Source: Boswellia sacra (lineage: Eukaryota; Streptophyta; Magnoliopsida; Sapindales; Burseraceae). Taken from it: a stretch of 64,000 nt of DNA. A model generated the notes under the pieces. It ran no database searches, was not told the origin of the DNA, and saw only the letters and a list, made by a program, of their open reading frames with translations. The position numbers were made by a program, and so were the translations under genes. Below, one piece after another: positions 12,955 to 24,455 of this stretch. Numbering within the stretch: position 1 is the stretch's first letter; each line of letters starts with the position of its first letter. The stretch spans positions 1 through 64,000 of the forward strand of contig SNVD02014654.1 of assembly GCA_013180625.2 (NCBI GenBank). Reading direction: 5' to 3'.

Positions 12955-13397
12955 GCCAAAGAAAGCTACCGAATGAATCTTTCAACTTTCAGAAGCTGTC
13001 TGAGATGCCATGGTATCATTTTGCTCATATGGGTTTATCTGTAGATGATTTAGAAGCTTTTATATTGTTATAAAACCCATTTCTTGATCGGCTTGCTCTA
13101 CCTAGTAAGATGCTTCTTTTTGGGCACTAGTAGCTGCATCGATGAGAAACTGTCATAGAAAGATATTACTGGCCATATATTAAGTAGGCGAGGGGAGTGA
13201 ATCTGTAATAAATACCATGTTGCGTCTTTGGTGATTTAAGTATTTTTTTTCGTTGATGGTTTTATTCGATTAGTGTATGGGTTTTAACATTCTTGTATTT
13301 GTTTACGGTTATTCTGAATAATAAATTGGCGAAAACACCCCTATTATATTCATTTGTAAAGATAATGCTTTCGCTGCCTCCAAACATTAAGGAGGAA
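12955..13397 (+). other. 3' UTR and end region of the DUF7794-like gene
   Basis: No coding sequence. AATAATAAA near 13318 is a possible poly(A) signal. The last part (13241-13397) is duplicated downstream at 14903-15063, on the far side of a foldback element. Confidence 0.5.
13241..13397 (+). repeat. Left copy of a 157-bp direct repeat flanking a foldback element
   Basis: Includes the likely poly(A) region of the DUF7794-like gene. It matches 14903-15063 with few differences, from the T-run before CGTTGATGG to CATTAAGGAGG. Confidence 0.85.
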
Positions 13398-14905
13398 AAA
13401 TTGAAAAAATAGACACAATTAGGGATCTTAGTTAAAATTTGGACACATCCTGAAAAATTTTTATGTCATAGACACTTTTTAGATAAAAAGATCCAATTAC
13501 TCTTATGTATTTAATTTTTTTTCAAAGTCTTATTTCCCTCTCTTTAGATGAAAATTATCGAAATCCATCTTCCTTTCTTCATACGAAAATTATCGAAATC
13601 CATTGATACTGTTCGAAAAGCAAACCAACATGAGCATCGGTTGAGGATAGAAGCATCAAGCAAGACGATGCAGAGAGAAGCACCTATCGACACAAAGGGT
13701 CTTTAATTGTGATTTATTTGATTGTTATTTGTTAGATTTGATTTAATTTTTAAGGAATTTGAATTTGGGATTTGAGTTTTTGACGGATTTGTAATTTTTG
13801 TGGTTAGATGCGCGTGAAAACCGATGAAACGAGTTCTGAATCCAATGTTATATCGCGCTGAAGTCGACACTCGACACTCGACAACTACCATGGAGTCGTG
13901 TCGAATTGTGTAATGTCTAGTGTCGAGTGTTTGTTGAGTGGTGAAATATCGAGTGTCGAGTGTTTGTCGAGTGGTGAAATGTCGAGTGTCAGTGTGTTTG
14001 TCGAGTGGTGATGTAGTGACAAGTGGTGGTGTAGTGTCGAGTATCGGATAATTGTCGAGTGGTGCAGTGTCGAGTGTCAAGTCTTTGTCGAGTGGTGGTG
14101 TAGTTACGAGTGGTTGTGTAGTGTCGAGTGTTGAGTGGTGTTGTGACGATACTCGACACAACACAACACGACACTCGACACTCGACAATACTTGACAATT
14201 ATTCAACACTCGACTCTACACTGCTCGACACTACACCACTCGATAAACTAGACACTCGACACTTTTAACACTCGACACTGCACCACTCAACACTACACCA
14301 CTCGACAATTATCTGATACTCGACACACTACCACTTATCACTACACTACCACTTGACAAATACTCGACACTTGACATTACACAACTCGACACGACTCGAC
14401 AGGTAGTTGTCGAGTGTTTTCTTCAGCGCGATATAACACTGGATTCAGAACTCGTTTCATCGGTTTTCACATGCATCAAACCACAAAAATCACATTATGA
14501 CACTCGATTTATCCTAAATAGTACACAAATCCGTCGAAAACTCAAATCCCGAATTCAAATTCCTTAAATAATAAATCAAATCCAGCGAATAACAATCAAA
14601 TAAATCACAATTAGAGATATTAAGGAAAGTTATTCTTATCAGATTTGTTCAGCTTCAGCTGTTGAAGTTGTTTCGGACAGTGAAGTGTATGGAGGAGTGA
14701 CTGGTTTTTTTGTTCTTTGTTTCGTTTACATACTTTCTTTATTTTTGTCGGAAGAGGGAATTAATAAGGTTTTAGGAAAAAATTGAGTTTATAAGGGTAT
14801 TTGAGTCTTTTTATCAAGAAAGTGTTTATGGCATGAAAATTTTTTAGGATGTGTCTAAATTTCAACTAGGGTCCTTAATTATGTCTATTTTTTCAATTTT
14901 TTTAT
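13396..14905. mobile_element. Foldback element with TCGAGTG/CACTCGA repeat arms
   Basis: The outer 100 bp are inverted repeats: AAATTGAAAAAATAGACAC near 13396 mirrors GTCTATTTTTTCAATTT near 14884. Inner blocks are also mirrored: 13740-13890 (GGGATTTGAG..., AAAACCGATGAAACGAG, GCGCGATATAAC on one strand or the other) matches 14400-14600 inverted. The core is rich in GTCGAGTG before about 14150 and in CACTCGAC after it. The whole block could fold into one hairpin with arms of about 0.7 kb. Open frames on the minus strand are low-complexity readings of the repeats, and no transposase is present. Confidence 0.8.
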
Positions 14906-15063
14906 TTTTTTCGTTGATGGTTTTATTCAATTAGTGTATGGGTTTTAACATTCTTGTATTTGTTTACGGTTATTCTGAATAATAAATTGCTGAAAAACAC
15001 CCCTATTATATTCATTTCTGAAGACAATGCTTTCGCTGCCTCCAGGCATTAAGGAGGGAAAAA
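14903..15063 (+). repeat. Right copy of the 157-bp direct repeat
   Basis: Matches 13241-13397. It is the displaced second copy of the DUF7794-like gene's 3' end, placed after the foldback element. Confidence 0.85.
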
Positions 15064-15536
15064 TAAACCCATTTGGTGGCCTTTTTTGCTATTTTTATTT
15101 TTTCTGTTTTCATTTTCAAACAAAAATCTCACAGGATATGTAGTACATATTTATTTAAATATTTTCTTTGAATCATTTTTTTAAAAACAAAAACAATTTT
15201 TTTCATTTCCCAGTTATTTTGTTCATAATTTGTCTTTTCATAATTTTTTATTTCAAAATAATTTTATTATTGAAAAAATTTCCTAATATCATAAAAAATC
15301 TTACCTTTTTTAAAATAGACAGAAATGATTCTGACAGTAGAGAAATTCTATTAATGTTATATTGTTGAAAAGCCATTACTTTTATACCTCATGATACTGT
15401 TCAAATATTTTTGAATTATTTTTCAGTTTAAATTTAAAAAGACATTTGATAACAAGATAATGTGAAATTAAACAAATTAACATTTTAATTCATAATTATT
15501 AAATTAATTAACTAAAATTAATTTATAATAAAAAAT
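15064..15536. other. AT-rich spacer
   Basis: No gene or transposon ends seen. The last ten bases (15527-15536, AATAAAAAAT) are the left target-site copy of the MITE that starts at 15537. Confidence 0.5.
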
Positions 15537-16234
15537 GGGTTAATCACGCAGACCCCCTTCAGGTTTTGGCTTAATTTCGTCGATATTCATTGTTTGTCAC
15601 TTTCATCATCGGTACCCTTTGACATTTTTAAAATTTATTAAAGAGACCCATGTCATCAGATTTTTCGTTAAGTATTTGTAATTATGTTGAGTATTGAAGG
15701 GCATAATAGTCATTTAACAATGCAATGTCAATTATATATGAGTGAAAATAAATTTTAAAATATTGCTACTCGAACTCAAGACCTCCTAAATTTTAAGGGT
15801 TTATTCAACCATCAGACTACAAGATATTTATCTTTAAAGTCAACAACAATATATATTTAAGCTCCCTTGATACTTAATCAATTATTCATTATTCAATTTA
15901 TAATTGATTAAAATTAATTATACATTTTAATTAATTTATTAAAATAAATTAATAAATTTATTAATAAGAATTAATAAATTAAAATAAATATCAAACAAAA
16001 ATAAATTAATAAATTTAGATTAAAATAGAAATTAAACAAAAATAAATGAATAAATTTATATTAAAAAAATTAAACAAAAATAAATTGATAAATTTATGGT
16101 TCCTCTTATTCAATTTATAATTGATTAGAATTAATTATAAGTTTTAATCAACTTTTTAGAATATATTAATAAATTTATTAGTAAGAATTAATAACTTAAA
16201 GTAAAAATAAAAATGGATTAAATAAATATGAAAA

Positions 16235-17649
16235 TGATAAGTGTCTATTTATATATCATTTTCATATCAATTCGTCCATGTTTCTTTACTATATTCCTTG
16301 GTATTTTTATGTTTTTGTGTGGTTTTTGATGTTTGTAGGAGTTTTGGAGGAACTTACACAAAATTGGAGTAAAACCCTTCATTTTCACCTCTGCTAGTCA
16401 ACCAATTTCTTGGAGTTGATTGTATCGATATACAATTAACCGGATAACATGCTATATACCATTGAAAAGCTCTCGAAGTCTATTTTCTGGAGAAATTTAC
16501 GGTTCACGAATTTATGTAGTGTACCGAAAGTTGTGATAAAAATGTATGAGAAGTGTATATTTGTAATTCCATATATCACTGTAGCATGTTATTAAATACG
16601 GGGCACTGTAGCAAGTTACTGTAGCAGAGTATTTAAACACATTTTAGGGTTTTATTTTGATAACTTGAAGAGGGGAGAACGTGGTGGAGGCTGCAGCTCT
16701 GGAATTCTTTCATCTCTTGGAGTTCTTGAAGGAGAAAGGAAGCTTGGAAAGAGGAAGAACTACAATCCAAAGAGAATTACATCAAATTTGCTAAGTTTTT
16801 CCCTTCCCTTTCATTTTCTGGAATGTCTCCATGTTGTATTGTATTTACCACGTTCTTAAACATGTGTAACTGAATCTGAATTGGTTGAGGGTGATTTCAA
16901 AGCCCTTGATATGGTTTTGTGAGTTGATTGTGTAAGAAATTGTTATCCAATTCTCTAATTGAAGTTGCTTGTATTTTCCCATATCTAATGCTTATGATTG
17001 CTTGCTGATTGTATTTGGAATGGCCAACTGAATATAATCTGGTTGTTGTCTATTGCTAGAGTAGAAATCTTGATCCGTAATTGTCTTGAATTTCTAATCC
17101 TTAGTAGCAAAATTGTGATCAGAGATTGCAATTGGAGAATACAACCTAAGTTAAATAATCCGAGCTTGTGTGTTTATTGCTTAGATCAACCTATCTTTCT
17201 TATCGTAATGCATCCATTGAATTAAATTTAGAGAGCTTGTTCTAGGTTGTTTAATGGATAGAGATTAAATAAAGAGCTTGTTTTATTTAACAACAAAGTA
17301 AGGAAAGATTGGGATAACAGAGCTTGTTGTTATCTACGGTTGATAATTTCAATGGTGTAATTGGATGACAATTCTACAATTAATTCGCAAATCCATATCT
17401 TGTGGTAGAGAAGGATCCCTTAACCAGGTTTCTCTCATTGATTTTTCAATCTGTTTAAATTTGCATTGTGTTATTCTTTACTTGCATTAATATTTCATCT
17501 AGTTAATCAATCAACAAAACCCCCCTCATTTAGTTTATTGTTTCTTTCGAATAACAAATTCAATTAAAATCAATCCTCGTGGAAACGATATCTTACTCAT
17601 CACTTTATTACTTGTGCGACTAGTATACTTGCTAGTTTCGAACGCATCA
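16235..17649 (+). repeat. 5' LTR of the Athila-type element
   Basis: 1415 bp, TGATAAGTGT... to ...GAACGCATCA. Open frames inside it are readings of LTR sequence and not genes. Confidence 0.93.
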
Positions 17650-17655
17650 AGTTTT

Positions 17656-17673
17656 TGGCGCCGTTGCCGGGGA
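17656..17673 (+). other. Primer binding site, tRNA-Asp type
   Basis: TGGCGCCGTTGCCGGGGA, six bases after the LTR end, complementary to the tRNA-Asp 3' end. Confidence 0.85.
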
Positions 17674-17756
17674 TTGATTTTTCTAATCAATTTGTTATTC
17701 TGTTTTTACTACTGATTCTTGATTGTTATTTCCTGATTGTTTGTGTTTAGGCTTTT

Positions 17757-18599
17757 ATGTCCGAGGGAGAAGCGGATCAACGACTTAAGAGAATTAAGGA
17801 GTTTCTCCAATCCTCGAATTTAAGGCTAAATCGGTCAATTTCAACTCCACCTCCAGAATTTGACCTTGCACGACATACTTTCCTCCCATCTTCTTACAGT
17901 TCAATCAAATCTGAATCGGAAGCAATGGCGATGGAAAACGATCAGACTCTTAAGGAGTTAGCGGCTCCAATTATTGATCAACAACCGCTATGCATAAGCA
18001 CCAATTTTGAGATAGATTTTGAACTTAAATCTGGACTGATTCATCTCTTGCCTACATTTCATGGTTTTGCAGGAGAGGATCCGAACAAACACCTCAAAGA
18101 CTTTCATGTGGTATGCTCAAGTATGAAGCCAACTGGCGTTTCTGAAGAGCAAATTAAATTGAGAGCTTTCCCATTCTCATTAGCAGATTCGGCAAAAGAT
18201 TGGTTATACTACCTACCACCAGGTACCATTAACACTTGGAATGAGATGAGTAAACTCTTTTTGGAGAAATACTTTCCAGCCTCGAAAGTTACAAATATTA
18301 GAAAAGATATTAGTGGCATTCGACAACACAATGGAGAATCACTTCATGAATATTGAGAGAGATTTAAAAGGTTATGTGCTAGCTGTCCAAACCACCAAAT
18401 TAGTGATGGACTCCTAATTCAATATTTCTATAAGGGTCTCTTACCAATGGAAAGGAGTATCATTGATGCTGCTAGTGGTGGAGCACTAGTTAATAAAACA
18501 CCGAACGTTGCAAGACATTTGATTAGTGACATGGCAACGAACTCCCAACAATTCAGCAATCAATTTGAGCCACAACTACCAAAAAGAGTAAATGAGGTA
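17757..18599 (+). pseudogene. Athila-type gag, N-terminal part, stopped and split
   Basis: A 199-codon frame from ATG 17757 covers the gag capsid domain (retrotrans_gag type): FHGFAGEDPNKHLKDFH, FPFSLADSAKDWLYYLPPG and LFLEKYFPASKV are typical. TGA at 18354-18356 breaks the frame where relatives have Trp before ERFKRLCASCP. The frame then stays open to the copia insertion at 18605. The rest of gag resumes at 24456. Confidence 0.85.
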
Positions 18600-18604
18600 A
18601 GTAC

Positions 18605-20380
18605 TGTTAGCCCTAAGGCTACATGATAATTTTGATGATAACAATACACATTGATTAATTGAGATTTACTAACATGTTTATTTATGTGCAAGAGTAAGAT
18701 CATTGAAATAATTTTAAAATCAAGAAGAGGCTTATTAAAATGAAGTGTTGAAGCTAAGGAGAAGACTACATGTTAAAGGCACCAAATTTTAAGAACAAGG
18801 ATTGACTCAAGGAATGTGACACATGAGTAATGTTCAATCAATTGGTCATATATATCTCTACAAATATCCAAATAACGTGATTCTTGAGCCTTTGGAAAGC
18901 TTACTCAATTTATAACATTTCATATGTTTTAATGAAATTCAAATTTCAAGTGCAAGGTTGTCCAAATCATCATGCAAGTGGAAAGACAAATGGAAGTAGC
19001 TGACATGAGCACCGAATACTCCTTTGGACATATCTTGAGCTAGAAAAATCAAAATTACTTGATTCTTACGGCATTGGAAAGATGACTTAATGAAGAACAT
19101 TTCATATGTTTTGAAAAAATTCAAATTTCAAACAGAAGGCCGACATAATTTACATGCAATTCGGTGGACTGACACAAAGAAGAAAAATCAACTCACAGAG
19201 CACTGATTGTGTTTTGGCCATATCTTAAGATAGAGATATCCAATTGGCTTTTGATTCTTAATGTTTTGGAAAGCTTATCAAATAGAAGATCTTTTATGAT
19301 TTTGAAGAAATTCAGATTTCAAATAGAAGGCTGACATAATATACATGCAAGTTGGTGGACTGACACATAGAAGAAAAATCAAGTCACATGAGCACCGAAT
19401 GGTGTTTTGGCCATATCTTGAGCTACAGATATCCAAATGACTTAATTCTTGATGCGTTGGAAAGCTTATTCAAATGTGCAGATCTTTTATGTTTTACAGA
19501 TTTTCAAATTTCAAACGGAACATTAACAAAGATGGCAGACAAGATTACGGTTTTTATGATGGGCAGAAAATTTGGAGATGGTGTCTTCACTTGATTAAGT
19601 TCATCTCATTTGCCTATAAAAGGAGCCATTCTCCCATGCATTCAAGAAGGAAAAGAGAAGTATTTTATCAAGCAAAAAGCAAGAGAAATATCAAGTCTAG
19701 AGAGCTTTTATATTATTTATCTACTCCTTGAAGAGAGTTATACTTTTGTTGTAAAAATTATCTTTGTTCTTGTATTTGTGGGTGCATGAGATCTCTTGTT
19801 AAAGGATAAAAGTTATCCTTGAGAGAACTCTTTCCTTGGTGAGGTTGTTCATCAAGAAGAACTCTTGGTGTGGTGTTATCAAGAGTTGAAGGAAGTTGCC
19901 TTGGTGAGGTTAGTTCATCAAGAAGAACTCTTGGTGTGGTGTTATCAAGAGTTGAAGGAAGTTGCCTTGGTGAGGTTGTTCATCAAGAAGAACTCTTGGT
20001 GTGGTGTTATCAAGAGTTGGAAGAAAAAGTCTTGGTGAGGTTGTTCATCAAGCAAGTTGTAAAGATTTCTACAACTTAGTGGAAAGCTTAGCTCGTGGAG
20101 CTAGGAGCCCGTGGACGTAGGCAAGGTTTGCCGAACCACGTAAATTGAGTTTGCACTCTCTCTATCCCTTTCCTCTTTACATTTACTTGCATTTGTGATT
20201 GTTCATCATTATTATTCTTTTGATTGCATCTTTGATAAATTCTAATTTCATCTTCTTCACCTTCATTCTCAAAGAAAGAGTTATATAATTTTGATCTTTC
20301 AAGAAAAGTTTTCTAAATTCGTTTTGATAAATAAAAACCCAATTCACCCCCCCTCTTGGGTTGCCATACCTGGGTCAACA
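18605..20380 (+). repeat. 5' LTR of the SIRE-like copia element
   Basis: 1776 bp. It contains its own internal repeats: a degenerate unit of about 190 bp (recurring CAAATTTCAAA...GAAGGCTGACATAAT at about 18940, 19123, 19313 and 19503) and a 65-bp minisatellite (19830-20050). Confidence 0.9.
19830..20062 (+). repeat. 65-bp tandem repeat inside the copia LTR
   Basis: About 3.4 copies of a unit containing CCTTGGTGAGGTTGTTCATC and CTCTTGGTGTGGTGTTATC. The same array lies in the 3' LTR at about 23910-24140. Confidence 0.9.
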
Positions 20381-20382
20381 AG

Positions 20383-20394
20383 TGGTATCAGAGC
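20383..20394 (+). other. Primer binding site, initiator tRNA-Met
   Basis: TGGTATCAGAGC, two bases after the LTR end, the usual PBS of plant copia elements. Confidence 0.9.
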
Positions 20395-20435
20395 AAGGTT
20401 GCTCAATTTTTTTAATCTTAATCGATTTTTGAGCT

Positions 20436-21554
20436 ATGGCAACTTTTAATTCAACTTCATATGTTGAGGGATTTTCTATCTCTAGACCTCCATTTTTTAA
20501 TGGAAGTGATTACTCTTATTGGAAAACTAGAATGAGTATTTTCTTGAAATCTTTTGATTATGATTTGTGGTCTATTGTTTTGGAAGGACCTTTTGTTCCT
20601 ACCAAAATTGAAAATGGAGAAAGCATGCTTAAAGAACCTAAAGAGTTTAGTGAAGATGATAAAAAGAAATTGAGTTTGAATGCTAAAGCTATGAATGTGT
20701 TATATTGTGCTCTAGATAGAAATGAGTTTAATAGAATATCTACTTGTTCTACGGCACAAGAAATATGGCACACACTTGAAGTAACTCATGAAGGAACTAG
20801 TCAAGTTAAAGAATCTAAAATTAGTATGCTAGTTCATAGTTATGAGCTTTTTAAGATGAAATCGGATGAATCAATTTCTGAAATGTTTACTAGATTTACG
20901 GATATTATTAATAGTTTGAAATCTCTTGGTAAATCTTATTCTAATGTTGAAATGGTGAGAAAGATTCTTAGGTGTCTACCAAAACCTTGGGAACCAAAGG
21001 TGACGGCAATTCAAGAAGTAAAGGACCTCACCAAACTATCATTAGAAGAACTTATGGGTTCTCTCATAACTCATGAAATCATCTTGAAGAAGAATGAAGA
21101 AGAAGATTGCGATGTGGCAAGCATGTGCTTCATGGCTTTAAGAGAAAATGAGATAAGTATTCTAAACCATGATCCTAAACTTTCATATGATGAATTACTT
21201 GAAGCATTCCAAAATTTACATGTGCAAGTTGATAAACAAAATTCAAAAATCAATGCTTTCAAAAAGAAGTCAAAAATCATGTTATCTCATTTAGAAGAGT
21301 TGTTGGAAACAAATGAAGCTTTAGAAAATGAAAATGAAATTTTAAGGCAAAAAGATTTTGAAAGTTTTGAAAATCAAATACATTTATTAAAAACTGAAAA
21401 TGAGATTTTAAAACAAAAGGATTTTGATAAATTAGAGAAAGAAAATGTTATTTTGAAAAAGGAAAATAATGACTTAAGCAATATTGTTGATAGTTTTACA
21501 AAAAGCACAAAAAAATTTGAACTCTATATTACAAAACCAAAGGTGTGTTTTTGA
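20436..21554 (+). CDS. Copia gag protein (UBN2-type)
   Basis: A 372-codon open frame starting 55 bases after the LTR. It begins with the gag segment PPFFNGSDYSYWKTRM, then WHTLEVTHEGTSQVKESKI and an ILRCLPKPWEPKVTAI segment, all typical of copia gag. The C-terminal third is a coiled coil rich in E, N and K (residues about 265-355). The frame is lost just before the zinc knuckle, so the normal gag-pol frame is broken here. It could make a shortened capsid-like protein; nothing shows that it does. Confidence 0.8.
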   Translation: MATFNSTSYVEGFSISRPPFFNGSDYSYWKTRMSIFLKSFDYDLWSIVLEGPFVPTKIENGESMLKEPKEFSEDDKKKLSLNAKAMNVLYCALDRNEFNRISTCSTAQEIWHTLEVTHEGTSQVKESKISMLVHSYELFKMKSDESISEMFTRFTDIINSLKSLGKSYSNVEMVRKILRCLPKPWEPKVTAIQEVKDLTKLSLEELMGSLITHEIILKKNEEEDCDVASMCFMALRENEISILNHDPKLSYDELLEAFQNLHVQVDKQNSKINAFKKKSKIMLSHLEELLETNEALENENEILRQKDFESFENQIHLLKTENEILKQKDFDKLEKENVILKKENNDLSNIVDSFTKSTKKFELYITKPKVCF

Positions 21555-21599
21555 TAAAAGAGGCTTAGGATATAAAACTCATAAAAATCAAAAGTATTT

Positions 21600-22458
21600 T
21601 AAAAAAATTATTTTGCTCATGCATCTTTTAGGAATAATCCTAATCATTCATGTACTTATTGTGGAAGTAAAAGACATAAAGTGTATTCTTGCTATATTAG
21701 GAAAAATCCTAATCTAAAACAAATATGGGTTCCAAAAAGTACCATAACTAACCCCCAAGGACCCAAGAACATTTGGGTACCAAAAAGTCGCTCTTTTAAT
21801 GTTGATTGTAGAGACAAAGGAGTGGCAAACACAAGTGGTACTTAGATAGTGGATGCTCAAGGCATATGACCGGAGATGCCTCCAAGTTCTCAAGATTAAT
21901 CATGAAGAAAGGAGGCTATATGACCTTCGGTGATAATGCCAAAGGAAGGGTAATCGAACATGGTGATATTGGTAACTCTTCTTCACTTATCATTGAAAAT
22001 ATTTTGCTTGGTAATGGTTTAAAACATGATTTGATTAGCATTAGTCAATTGTGTGATAAAGGGTAGTTTGTTGCTTTTGAGCCTAATAGATGTGTGATTA
22101 AGGATGTTAGTAACAATAAGACATTATTTGTTGGTAATATACAATTGATATTGATGTTAATGATCATGTAGAAAATTGTTTCATTGTTAATCATGATACT
22201 TAGTTATGGCATAGAAGGTTAGGTCATGCTAGCATGGACACAATTTCAAAAATTTCTAAAAATGATTTGGTTGATGGTCTTCCAAAAATAAAATTTGAAA
22301 AGGATAAGATTTGTGATGCTTGTCAATTTGGAAAACAAGTGAGAACTTTTTTAAACAAAATTTTTTTTTCAACAAATAAACCCCTTAGTCAAGATAGATT
22401 TTGCATAATTAGAAAAGAATTAGACATATTGGATATGCTTAATTTTGCTTTTATATGA
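21600..22458 (+). pseudogene. Copia zinc knuckle, protease and pre-integrase relict
   Basis: In different frames one sees a CX2CX4HX4C knuckle (CTYCGSKRHKVYSC, about 21653-21694), two WVPKS segments, the protease signature WYLDSGCSRHMTGD (about 21837-21878), and the pre-integrase segment LWHRRLGHASM...CDACQFGKQ (about 22204-22340). Frameshifts and stops lie between them. The integrase core and all of RT and RNase H are missing. Confidence 0.8.
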
Positions 22459-22667
22459 TATATTTTGAATGGTAGCATATGTTAAGGGGGAGAATATATT
22501 TAGGGGGAGTAATTAATTTGATTATATCTTTTTGATGATAACCAAAGGGGGAGAAATGGTTGGATTGCTTATATTCATAACAAGTGCCAAATTTTTATTT
22601 ATTCTTGATTTTATTTTCATTCTTGATTTAGATATTATTTTAAAGCAATCAATGGTTTGTCATCATC

Positions 22668-22681
22668 AAAAAGGGGGAGAT
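22668..22681 (+). other. Polypurine tract of the copia element
   Basis: AAAAAGGGGGAGAT directly before the 3' LTR. Similar AAGGGGGAGA strings occur at about 22485, 22503 and 22546. Confidence 0.85.
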
Positions 22682-24453
22682 TGTTAGCCCTAAGGCTACA
22701 TGATAATTTTGATGATAACAATACACATTGATTAATGGAGATTTACTAACATGTTTATTTATGTGCAAGAGTAAGATCATTGAAATAATTTTAAAATCAA
22801 GAAGAGGCTTATTAAAATGAAGTGTTGAAGCTAAGGAGAAGACTCCATGTTAAAGGCACCAAAGTTTAAGAACAAGGATTGACTCAAGGAATGTGACACA
22901 TGAGCAATGTTTAATCAATTGGTCATATATATCTCTACAAATATCTAAATGACGTGATTCTTGAGCCTTGGAAAGCTTACTCAATTTATAACATCTCATA
23001 TGTTTTAATGAAATTCAAATTTCAAGAGCAAGGTTGTCCAAATCATCATGCAAGTTGAAAGACAAATGGAAGTAGCTGACATGAGCACCAAATACTCCTT
23101 TGGACATATCTTGAGGTAGAAAAATCAAAATGACTTGATTCTTATGGCATTGGAAAGATGACTTAATGAAGAACATTTCATATGTTTTGAAAAAATTCAA
23201 ATTTCAAATAGAAGGCCGACATAATTGACATGCAATTCGGTAGACTGACACAAAGAAGAAAAATCAACTCACATGAGCACCGAATGGTGTTTTGGCCATA
23301 TCTTAAGATAGAGATATCCAAATGCTTTGATTCTTAATGTTTTGGAAAGCGTATTCAAATATGAAGATCTTTTATGTTTTGAAGAAATTCAAATTTCAAA
23401 CGGAAGGCTGACAGAATTATCATTCAAGTCGGTGGACTGACACATAGAGGAAAAATCAAGTCACATGAGCACCGAATGGTGTTTTGGCCATATCTTGAGC
23501 TACAGATATCCAAATTACTTGATTCTTGATGCGTTGGAAAGATTATTCAAATGTGCAGATCTTTTATGTTTTACAGATTTTCAAATTTCAAACGGAACAT
23601 TGACAAAAATGGCAGACAAGATTACGGTTTTTATGGTGGGCAGAAAATGTGGAGTTGGTGTCTTCACTTGATCAAGTTCATCTCATTTGCCTATAAAAGA
23701 AGCCCTTCTCCCATGCATTCAGCAAGAGCAAGAGAAGTATCTATCAAGCAAAAAACAAGAGAAATATCAAGTCTAGAGAGCTTTTATATTCTTTATCTAC
23801 TCTTTGAAGAGAGTTGTACTTTTGTTGTAAAAATTTACTTTGTTTTTGTATTGTGGTGAGAGTGAGATCTTCTTGTAAAGGATAAAAGTTATCCTTGAGA
23901 GAACTCTTTCCTTGGTGAGTTTGTTCATCAAGAAGAACTCTTAGTGTGGTGTTATCAAGACTTGAAGGAAGTTGCCTTGGTGAGGTTATTCATCAAGAAG
24001 AACTCTTGGTGTGGTGTTATCAAGGGTTGAAGGAAGTTGCCTTGGTGAGGTTGTTCATCAAGAAGAACTCTTGGTGTGGTGTTATCAAGAGTTGGAAGAA
24101 AAAGTCTTGGTGAGGTTTCTCATCAAGCAAGTTGTAAAGATTTCTACAACTTAGTGGAAAGCTTAGCTCATGGAGCTAGGATCCCGTGGACGTAGGCAAG
24201 GTTTGCCGAACCACGTAAATTGAGTTTGCACTCTCTCTATCCCTTTCCTCTTTACATTTACTTGCACTTGTGATTTTTCATCATTATTATTCTTTTGATT
24301 GCATCTTTGATAAATTCTAATTTCATCTTCTTCACCTTCATTCTCAAAGAAAGAGTTATAGAATTTTGATCTTTCAAGAAAAGTTTTCTAAATCCGTTTT
24401 GATAAATAAAAACCCAATCACCCCCCCTCGTGGTTTCCAGACCTGGGTCAACA
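22682..24453 (+). repeat. 3' LTR of the SIRE-like copia element
   Basis: 1772 bp, near-identical in layout to 18605-20380, including the 190-bp and 65-bp internal repeats. Confidence 0.9.
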
Positions 24454-24455
24454 AG

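Larger units (their letters stand above)
18605..24453 (+). mobile_element. SIRE-like Ty1/copia element nested in gag, internally deleted
   Basis: LTRs 18605-20380 and 22682-24453 begin TGTTAGCCC and end GGGTCAACA. A tRNA-iMet PBS and a polypurine tract lie in the expected places. The target duplication is AGTAC (18600-18604), seen on the right as AGGTAC (24454-24459) with one extra G. The interior encodes gag and a relict of protease and pre-integrase only. Integrase core, RT and RNase H are absent. Repeated AAGGGGGAGA strings before the 3' LTR and WVPKS repeats in gag-pro resemble SIRE/Maximus elements. It was non-autonomous when it inserted or was deleted afterwards. Confidence 0.9.

Noticed and set aside
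13703..14209. 168-codon open frame on the minus strand rich in T, L and D as a gene
   Set aside because: It is a reading of the foldback repeat array (period repeats of CACTCGAC) and has no domain.
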